Assembly (NCBI RefSeq): GCF_019599545.1
Contig: NZ_JAIEZV010000006.1
Span: forward strand, 1-64,000
Origin: Halobacillus sp. Nhm2S1
GTDB taxonomy: Bacteria; Bacillota; Bacilli; Bacillales; Halobacillaceae
Direction: 5' to 3'
Length of the DNA: 64,000 bases
Shown: positions 58,647 through 64,000 of the stretch, one piece after another
Position numbering within the stretch: the stretch's first letter is position 1
Layout of the letters: each line of letters starts with the position of its first letter
Translations under genes and position numbers: made by a program
The notes under the pieces: generated by a model
What the model saw: only the letters and a program-made list of their open reading frames with translations
What the model was told of the DNA's origin: nothing
Database searches by the model: none

Positions 58647-58678
58647 AAAAAAAAAGACTGCCATCTAAGGGCAGTCTT
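58647..58678 (-). terminator. Terminator of the aldo/keto reductase gene
   Basis: AAGACTGCC and GGCAGTCTT with a T9 tail on the minus strand. Confidence 0.88.
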
Positions 58679-58685
58679 CCTCTAC

Positions 58686-59510
58686 TTATCGTACGTTCAT
58701 TTCAGATGGTTTCGGGCCTTTACGCTCGCCACGGTCCAACTTATTAATCGCAGCCATTTCGTCAGCTGTCAGGTCAAAATCAAACACGTCGAAGTTTTCT
58801 TCGATGCGGGATGGTGTGACAGACTTCGGAATAACGACCGTGTCGTTTTGCAGGTGCCAGCGGATGATGACTTGTGCTGGTGTTTTGCCGTGCTTTTCAG
58901 CGATGGACTGGATTGTATCGTTTTTCAATACTTCTCCACCTTGCATCAACGGGCTCCATGCTTCAAGCAGAATGCCATTGTCGCGGCAGAAGTCTTTCAG
59001 TTCGTTTTGTGCCAGGAATGGGTGGCACTCCACCTGGTTGACCGCCGGCTTCACTTCACACTCGTCAAGTAGACGCTGCAAGTGGTCGATATCAAAGTTA
59101 CATACGCCGATGGCTTTGACTTTGCCATCTTTTTGCAGCTGTTCAAGTGCTTTGTATGTTTCCACGTAATCATCGTATTCTGGTGTCGGCCAGTGGATCA
59201 AATAAAGGTCCACATAGTCTAAGCCAAGTTTATCAAGGCTCGTTTCAAAAGCCTTCAATGTATTTTCATATCCTTGGTCTGTGTTCCAGACCTTTGTCGT
59301 AATGAACAATTCGTCACGAGCTACACCACTCTGGCGGATCGCTTCACCGACTTGTTTTTCGTTCCCATAAATCGCAGCTGTATCAATCGAACGGTAGCCT
59401 GTTTCAATCGCTTTTGTAACGGCTGGAACCGCGTCTTTTTCTTCGACTTGCCAAACACCAAAGCCTAGTTGAGGCATTTCAATGGTGCTATGTAGCGTAA
59501 CTGTCTTCAT
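58686..59510 (-). CDS. Aldo/keto reductase (YvgN/YtbE-type)
   Basis: 274-aa NADPH-dependent TIM-barrel reductase. The catalytic tetrad is visible as Asp and Tyr in SIDTAAIYGNE (about 43-48), Lys in FITTKVW (about 72) and His in LYLIHWPTP (about 105). IPKSVTPSRIEEN binds the NADPH phosphate. This group reduces glyoxal, methylglyoxal and other aldehydes. AAAGGAG precedes the ATG. It is monocistronic. Confidence 0.9.
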   Translation of the reverse strand: MKTVTLHSTIEMPQLGFGVWQVEEKDAVPAVTKAIETGYRSIDTAAIYGNEKQVGEAIRQSGVARDELFITTKVWNTDQGYENTLKAFETSLDKLGLDYVDLYLIHWPTPEYDDYVETYKALEQLQKDGKVKAIGVCNFDIDHLQRLLDECEVKPAVNQVECHPFLAQNELKDFCRDNGILLEAWSPLMQGGEVLKNDTIQSIAEKHGKTPAQVIIRWHLQNDTVVIPKSVTPSRIEENFDVFDFDLTADEMAAINKLDRGERKGPKPSEMNVR

Positions 59511-59597
59511 TGATCATTCTCCTTTTCTTGTAAAGGTTTTACATGGGTAAGTGTAGCATAGCGAGTCCTCACAAGCTTTCATTTTGCTCATGGACAA

Positions 59598-59626
59598 GAA
59601 AAAACTCCCCGCAGAAGCAGGAAGTT
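59598..59626 (-). terminator. Terminator of the SAM hydrolase-type gene
   Basis: AACTTCCTGC and GCGGGGAGTT with a TTCT loop, then TTTTTTC on the minus strand. It overlaps the stop codon. Confidence 0.75.
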
Positions 59627-60464
59627 ATTTTTCAAAGTGGATGGTCCAATTCGAACCTGTACGAATATTGTAAGCCCTGGCAAATGAGCCTTGGTTGATC
59701 GCCACCGCTAAGTTATCAAGGCTGTTCACATAGACGAGCGGCTCGCCTTTATGAGTATCTGCAAACGAGCGTCCGAAGGTCATGGAATTATGATAAACTT
59801 CATCTCCATTATGCAAAATAGACACATTCAGGGTGTCTCCATAATGGACTCCCATTTGCTTGAAAAAGTCCCTCGGAATGTTTGTCCAAAGGTTGCCGAA
59901 GCGGATATCAAGGATATCAATGATGCCTGAGACTTTAGATTCTTGAATATCAGGATCTTTGACGGAAATCCGCTCAATGGAATGTGGCTTAAGGGCAGGT
60001 CCGACTTCTTCAAAGGTGATGACTCCGGCCGCCAGACGTGCTCCGGTATAGGCGTAAACATCTCTGCCATGAAATGTGTAGGACTCTCCGGACCTTGGCA
60101 GGCGGTTCACTTTTTCATCGATTTCCCTAACCTCAACGATTCCTTCGGTCCGGGCGATATGGGTCAGTGTTCCATTATCCGGGGTGATGACAAAATGACC
60201 GGAACCTGTTTTCACACCAATACTCTTTCGCGTCGATCCTACACCGGGATCGACGACAGAAACGAATACCGTCCCTTCTGTCCAGTAAGCCATCGTCTGC
60301 CAAAGTCTGTAAGACCCTTCCCAAATATTGAATGGTGGAATGTCATGCGTCAAATCGAAGATCGACAATTGATGATCTACAGAATGCGCCACCCCATGCA
60401 TGGCACTTACGGCTCCATCACTGATTCCAAAATCTGATTGCAAAACTAACGCTCTCGTCATCAT
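59625..60464 (-). CDS. SAM hydroxide adenosyltransferase-like protein (DUF62)
   Basis: 279-aa protein of the fluorinase/chlorinase fold family that splits SAM with water to adenosine and methionine. Diagnostic motifs are LQSDFG (about 8), SVVDPGVGSTRK and VITPDNGTL, the C-terminal domain carries RFGNLWTNIP. Without halide-specific residues a hydrolase role is likeliest. ATG 60464 follows AAAGGTGGGGG; an ATG 18 nt upstream is not spaced for it. It is monocistronic. Confidence 0.85.
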   Translation of the reverse strand: MMTRALVLQSDFGISDGAVSAMHGVAHSVDHQLSIFDLTHDIPPFNIWEGSYRLWQTMAYWTEGTVFVSVVDPGVGSTRKSIGVKTGSGHFVITPDNGTLTHIARTEGIVEVREIDEKVNRLPRSGESYTFHGRDVYAYTGARLAAGVITFEEVGPALKPHSIERISVKDPDIQESKVSGIIDILDIRFGNLWTNIPRDFFKQMGVHYGDTLNVSILHNGDEVYHNSMTFGRSFADTHKGEPLVYVNSLDNLAVAINQGSFARAYNIRTGSNWTIHFEK

Positions 60465-60519
60465 ACCCCCACCTTTTTTCATTAAATAATGAATATTCTA
60501 ACATATAAAAAAGACAAAT

Positions 60520-60567
60520 AGAAAAAAGTACCCGCAAGAACTCAAGGTTTCGCTGGTACTTTTGGAT
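60520..60567 (-). terminator. Possible terminator overlapping the DUF1189-like gene end
   Basis: AAAAGTACC and GGGTACTTTTTT can pair on the minus strand around a long loop that covers the stop codon. Confidence 0.55.
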
Positions 60568-61030
60568 AAACCGTAATCATCTTATACATGTAAGACACGA
60601 AAATCACCATAAAGATGAGGGCGCTGATGGCATTCGGAACGGTTAAATATTTTAATAATACGCTTAAGATCAAAGGCAGTGTACAAGCATAGGCAGTCAA
60701 CTTCCACAACTGCTGGTATGCAAGCTTCCGGGAAAGAGCTTTTCGCATCAGCAGGCTTCCACCGGCAAGAATGGATACTCCGACAAGGATAAGAAAAACA
60801 ATCAGCAGAGGATAGAAAACGAGAAACTGTGTAATGTACATCCCCCGTGATACCTCTGTCAGATTCGTCTCCAAATACAAAATCGATGTAACCATGTCCG
60901 GTAAAAACAGGAGCAGTAGCAATACGAACAAATAACCGATTGTATGGGTGATGCCTTTCCGGTTCAAGTGGAACATTGCTTCTTTTTTCGGCAAACGTAA
61001 GCTGTTGATTAGTGAATCCAAAAAACCCAT
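60542..61030 (-). CDS. DUF1189-like membrane protein
   Basis: 162-aa integral membrane protein starting with an amphipathic LINSLRLPKKEAMFHLNRKG and then four hydrophobic helices. The N-terminal SLxxPKxxAxFRxxxxGxTI-type sequence is like that of DUF1189 (Bacillus YqgB), but the usual ~260-aa length is not reached, and the extracytoplasmic loop is short. It is 14 nt after the YuzB-like gene. Function unknown. Confidence 0.6.
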   Translation of the reverse strand: MGFLDSLINSLRLPKKEAMFHLNRKGITHTIGYLFVLLLLLFLPDMVTSILYLETNLTEVSRGMYITQFLVFYPLLIVFLILVGVSILAGGSLLMRKALSRKLAYQQLWKLTAYACTLPLILSVLLKYLTVPNAISALIFMVIFVSYMYKMITVYPKVPAKP

Positions 61031-61044
61031 CGTCTTCCCCTGCC

Positions 61045-61293
61045 TTACTCAGCGTAAATTGCTAATTCTTCTTCGATTTTCGTACGGATTTTCTGCAATG
61101 CTTCTTCGGGCGTCTTTCCAAATACCCGCTGGTTGTTAACAAGCGCGTAAGGACGGAGGGCACACATGCCGCAGAAGGATAGGCATTCACTAATGAGTAC
61201 CGCCACTTCCGGGTATTCGGATTCAATGATACTTTCGATATCCATTTCATTGATTAAGTTCCCATCACAAACTTCAACAACGACAATTCCCAT
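61045..61293 (-). CDS. YuzB-like DUF1450 protein
   Basis: 82-aa soluble protein. It keeps the family's Cys pattern VEVCDGN (about 9) and ECLSFCGMCALRPYALVN (about 37-44), with NQRVFGKTPEEAL at the C-terminal side, a thioredoxin-like [2Fe-2S]-ferredoxin-related fold. The role is unknown. AAGGAGG precedes the ATG. It may be co-transcribed with the DUF1189-like gene. Confidence 0.75.
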   Translation of the reverse strand: MGIVVVEVCDGNLINEMDIESIIESEYPEVAVLISECLSFCGMCALRPYALVNNQRVFGKTPEEALQKIRTKIEEELAIYAE

Positions 61294-61326
61294 GGTGCTT
61301 CCTCCTTTCTAAGGTGTCAGTATGAT

Positions 61327-62265
61327 TTATAGGCCTAAAATCGCTCGTGCGTCTTTTTCATCCTGGTGCATTTGTTCGATCAATGCATCCATTCCGTCGA
61401 AATTCTCCTCATCGCGCATGTGGCGTAAGAATTGGACGGTCACTTTATGGTCATAAAGGTCGCCGGAAAAATCCAGAAGGTAAGCTTCCACTTTATAAGA
61501 ATCACCGTTGACCGTTGGACGATAACCGGCACTAATCAACGTGTAATAGTATTCAGGGGCTTCCTGTACTTTTTTGACAAGGCCGAGGTAGACTCCTGGT
61601 TTCACTTTGACATATTCATCAATCCCGCCGACGTTCAATGTCGGAAAGCCTAATTGTCTGCCAAGCTGCTCCCCTTTCTCCACGACTCCTGTGATCTCAA
61701 AAGGTCGTCCAAGCATCGCCTGAGCAGCTTCCATTCGTCCTTGTGTCACATGCGTGCGGATATCCGTACTGCTCACTTTTCTGTCATGAAGCTGGACACC
61801 TGGGACGATTGAGACACCAGCACCGATTTGCTGACACAGTTCTGCCAGCCCTTCAGCGTCCGACCCTCTCCCTTTACCGAAGCGGAAGTCCTCCCCGACG
61901 ATCACATGACGGACGTTCAATCGGCTCAAGTGCTGAAGCACGAATTCTTCAGGAGATGTCTTTGCGTATTCTTTTGTAAAATGGACGTGATAATAACGAT
62001 CGACACCGAACTGCTCCAAGCGGGTTTGACGGTCTTCAATCGTTGATAATGAATATTTGAATGATTCATCGCCTCTCAGGACCCATTTCGGGTGATCAGA
62101 AAAACCGTACACAGCGATTTTATCTTCCTCTGTCGCCAGCCTTTCTGCTTCCTGCAATAGAGACTGATGCCCTAAATGCACACCATCCATCTTCCCGATG
62201 ATCAATACGACGGGCTCTGAGTTGTGAGGCGGTTGTCCTTGTACTTCAATCATTTCCATTTGCAA
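61327..62265 (-). CDS. RibF/RibC-type riboflavin kinase/FAD synthetase-like protein
   Basis: 312-aa bifunctional-type flavin enzyme. The N-terminal FAD-synthetase part has IGKMDGVHLGHQSLL (about 23-37) in place of the usual GxFDGxHxGH, later DFRFGKGRGSD and SSTDIR; the C-terminal riboflavin kinase part has GRQLGFPTLNVGG, KPGVYLG and the E in HKVTVQFLRHMRDE. In bacilli the main ribF lies next to truB/rpsO; here its neighbours are unrelated, so it is probably a second copy. The start is TTG 62265 (AAGGGG 5 nt away) or ATG 62259. Confidence 0.82.
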   Translation of the reverse strand: MQMEMIEVQGQPPHNSEPVVLIIGKMDGVHLGHQSLLQEAERLATEEDKIAVYGFSDHPKWVLRGDESFKYSLSTIEDRQTRLEQFGVDRYYHVHFTKEYAKTSPEEFVLQHLSRLNVRHVIVGEDFRFGKGRGSDAEGLAELCQQIGAGVSIVPGVQLHDRKVSSTDIRTHVTQGRMEAAQAMLGRPFEITGVVEKGEQLGRQLGFPTLNVGGIDEYVKVKPGVYLGLVKKVQEAPEYYYTLISAGYRPTVNGDSYKVEAYLLDFSGDLYDHKVTVQFLRHMRDEENFDGMDALIEQMHQDEKDARAILGL

Positions 62266-62402
62266 AGCATCCCCTTCAACCTGTTGATTAAACCTATTAA
62301 TTATATAATATCCATTCTTATTTAATCAAGCTTTATCACTTTTTGCAATCATTCTGCCCCTTTATTTGTTATGATGAACAAAAAAGAAGGGGCGGGTCGT
62401 CG

Positions 62403-62942
62403 ATGATTGAAAAAGCGAAAGCATTCGCAGCTAAAGCCCATGAGGGGCAAAAGCGTAAAAACTCTTCGGAAGACTATGTGGTCCATCCCATCCGGGTTGC
62501 GGCTCTTTTGGAACATGCAGGCTTTCGTGAAGAAGTGATTAGTGCCGGATACCTCCATGATGTGGTTGAAGATACTTCCTACACTTTAAAGGATATTGAA
62601 CGTGAATTCGGTTTGGACATCAAAAATCTCGTCGCCGCTCATACTGAAGATAAAAGCAAGTCATGGAAAGAACGAAAACAGCATACAATCGAGACAGTCA
62701 GGGAAGGTTCGTTTGAATTGAAAGCGTTGATTGTAGCTGACAAGCTGGATAACTTACGCTCTCTGCAAAAAGACATAGAAACCTATGGCAACGAAGTCTG
62801 GAATAACTTTAACGCAGGTGCCCATGCACAAAAATGGTACAACCAATCCATCGTCGAAGGAATGACAAACGGACTGAAATCTGAAGAGGTCCCGGGTTAT
62901 TTTGATGAGTATAAACAACTCGTTGAACAAACGTTTGATTAA
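62403..62942 (+). CDS. Small HD-domain alarmone hydrolase-like protein (Mesh1/SAH type)
   Basis: 179-aa metal-dependent phosphohydrolase with the HD pattern of (p)ppGpp hydrolases: VVHPIRVAALLEHAG (His about 27), GYLHDVVEDTSYT (HDxxED about 52-57) and ADKLDNLRSLQKD (about 117-129). Synthetase and regulatory domains of RelA/SpoT are absent. Degradation of (p)ppGpp or another nucleotide is likely from family knowledge. ATG 62403 follows AAGGGGCGGG. It is monocistronic. Confidence 0.78.
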   Translation: MIEKAKAFAAKAHEGQKRKNSSEDYVVHPIRVAALLEHAGFREEVISAGYLHDVVEDTSYTLKDIEREFGLDIKNLVAAHTEDKSKSWKERKQHTIETVREGSFELKALIVADKLDNLRSLQKDIETYGNEVWNNFNAGAHAQKWYNQSIVEGMTNGLKSEEVPGYFDEYKQLVEQTFD

Positions 62943-62944
62943 CA

Positions 62945-62984
62945 GGAAAAATCCAGTCTCTGTGACCGAGACTGGATTTTTTAT
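62945..62984. terminator. Bidirectional terminator
   Basis: AAAAATCCAGTCTC and GAGACTGGATTTTT with a 7-nt loop between converging genes. Confidence 0.92.
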
Positions 62985-64000
62985 TGAGCGACCGATGGAA
63001 AAAAGCTCTCTATAATTTTTTCATCCGAATGAGGAATCTCTTCTCCTTTGACGATTTGCGAATTGTTGATGCAGCCACTCGTCAAAAGAATAATATCTCC
63101 TTCTTCTCCCAACTGCATGGCTTTACGAACGCCTTCTTCCCTGGTCAATGTTGGGTGAATATTTGAAGCGCTTGGATCACTAAACCCAGTCAACACCTGA
63201 TCAACCACGGCTTGAGGATCATGATAACCCGGGTGATCCACCGTGACAATCACTTCATCCGCTTTTCCTTCAATCGCTTTCGCCATCTTCGGCATTTTAT
63301 TGAAATCCCGAATGCCAATGCCTGCAATCATAACGATTAAACGTCTATAATCAAGCTTCTTAACCTCCTCCAGCAGCCTGTTCAAGGCTACGGGAGTATG
63401 CGCGTAATCTAAAATTACTTTTTGGTTCAGAGGCGTTTCGATGACCTGAAATCTTCCTTCAGGCCCTTCCAAGTTTGGAAGCACATCCAATACTTCTTTC
63501 CAAGAGTAATTCAGATGGAAGGCCGTAGCGATTGCAGCCAGTACGTTCGCAACATTGTAGGTTCCATAGACGGGAACGTAGACTTTTTTCGTATCACCCT
63601 CATAGGTAAGATCGAACAAAGATCCCTTTTCCATCACTTCAATGTTGGCTGCTGACAAATCAGCCTGCGGATGACCTTCAATACTATATGTGAGAAGACC
63701 CTCATTCCCCATCGCTAACAGCTCAGGAGCCATGCCTTCATCATCAATATTCACAACACGGTGATCCGCCTGGTTGAACAAACGCATTTTACATTCCCTG
63801 TAGTGATCGATCGTCCGGTGGTATTCCAAGTGCTCTTCAGAAAAATTCGTATGAACAGCTACATCATATTGAATGCCCTCCACTCTGCATTGATCGAGAG
63901 CAATGGAAGAAACCTCCATGACTGCGGCGTGATCATCCAAATTTCTTAAGTCACGAAAAATCCTGTGCAGATCCATAGACTCAGGCGTTGTCGGCGTACT
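62981..64000 (-). CDS. MurE-like Mur ligase, 5' end beyond the window
   Basis: Partial, N-terminus missing: the frame is open to the right edge and begins STPTTPESMDLHRIF, the MurE substrate-loop motif. Mur-ligase ATP-grasp landmarks follow: VMEVSSIALDQCRVEG, DVAVHTNFSEEHLEYH, GTYNVANVLAAIA, GRFQVIETP and ILDYAHTPVAL. Differences from standard MurE are clear: EVSSIAL instead of EVSSHAL, AGIGIRDFNKMP instead of GxGGDRDxxKRP, a TVDHPGYHDP segment where meso-DAP enzymes have DNPR, and TSGCINNSQ instead of GKGHE. It is probably a paralogue that ligates a different amino acid or substrate. No other dcw-cluster gene is in view. Confidence 0.75.
   Translation of the reverse strand, partial: STPTTPESMDLHRIFRDLRNLDDHAAVMEVSSIALDQCRVEGIQYDVAVHTNFSEEHLEYHRTIDHYRECKMRLFNQADHRVVNIDDEGMAPELLAMGNEGLLTYSIEGHPQADLSAANIEVMEKGSLFDLTYEGDTKKVYVPVYGTYNVANVLAAIATAFHLNYSWKEVLDVLPNLEGPEGRFQVIETPLNQKVILDYAHTPVALNRLLEEVKKLDYRRLIVMIAGIGIRDFNKMPKMAKAIEGKADEVIVTVDHPGYHDPQAVVDQVLTGFSDPSASNIHPTLTREEGVRKAMQLGEEGDIILLTSGCINNSQIVKGEEIPHSDEKIIESFFPSVAQ

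Noticed and set aside
58554-59072. A 172-codon plus-strand frame over the aldo/keto reductase
   Set aside because: Antisense to an intact catalytic core; no start signal.
1-64000. tRNA genes, prophage, toxin-antitoxin or restriction-modification systems
   Set aside because: No cloverleaf with a CCA end, integrase, phage structural gene, toxin pair or restriction enzyme was recognised; the two methyltransferases lack DNA-methylase motifs.

Overview
The window is a chromosomal segment of an endospore-forming Bacillaceae bacterium, most likely from the moderately halophilic Halobacillus/Thalassobacillus side of the family. This rests on recognisable Bacillus gene neighbourhoods (nifS divergent from nadBCA, metI-metC under an S-box, an ileS T-box, a GntR/YtrA-type ABC operon, brxA, a YvbH-like gene), an H-type spore SASP gene with a sigma-G-like promoter, many GTG/TTG starts with strong AGGAGG sites, and strongly acidic proteins. 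The genus is inference. No phage, insertion sequence, CRISPR array, integrase or tRNA gene was seen; this is ordinary core and near-core chromosome with intergenic repeats.

Layout. 1-430: tandem promoters and leader of an rRNA operon running left out of the window, then a 30-aa basic ORF. 0.5-9.4 kb: moeB, an SDR oxidoreductase, two tiny ORFs, a LysM-3D wall protein, an SAM methyltransferase, a TipA-type MerR regulator, DinB, peptidase E with an FNT channel, a zinc-ribbon mini-protein and a DUF4064 protein. 9.4-16.1 kb: an ABC-2 exporter pair, a CvfC/YpgR-like protein with bacilliredoxin BrxA, an MFS exporter, a GNAT gene with a small membrane protein, a mini-lipoprotein and MscL. 16.3-21.4 kb: nifS and, divergently, nadB-nadC-nadA (de novo NAD), a 21-bp tandem repeat and sspH. 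21.5-26.2 kb: a lipoprotein, a YvbH-like gene and a eukaryotic-type ileS with its T-box leader. 26.4-32 kb: a methyltransferase, cydAB-like oxidase genes, glutaminase and small unknowns.

32.1-35 kb: SAM-I riboswitch, metI, metC and a decayed yitJ-like fragment. 35-39.1 kb: iron uptake, with a ferredoxin-NADP reductase-like protein, two FecCD permeases and a divergent siderophore-binding lipoprotein around one near-consensus Fur box. 39.2-46 kb: PadR-ChrA chromate exporter, a GAF-GAF-PAS-GGDEF-EAL c-di-GMP protein, a ThDP enzyme, a PCYCGC lipoprotein and a VOC protein. 46.3-51.4 kb: a TSUP permease, a thioredoxin-like lipoprotein, an ECF sigma factor and a YtrA-type regulator with ABC ATPase and permease. 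51.5-64 kb: DUF2935, flavin reductase-like, an AGCS symporter, a LysM-SleB hydrolase, OsmC, a CDP-alcohol transferase, a Crp-type regulator, UvsE, an aldo/keto reductase, a SAM hydrolase-type protein, DUF1189-like, YuzB-like, a RibF-like protein, a small HD alarmone hydrolase-like protein and a MurE-like ligase running off the right edge.

The most unusual signals are: a 21-bp-period alternating repeat after nadA; a dispersed TGTATGACCTGG palindrome family, two members of which bracket a methyltransferase gene; a decayed third gene in the S-box methionine operon; MscL carrying a C-terminal zinc ribbon; a reductase that has lost its NADPH-binding glycine motif; and a MurE-like ligase with altered substrate-recognition motifs. 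I did not find a convincing wholly new multi-gene system.
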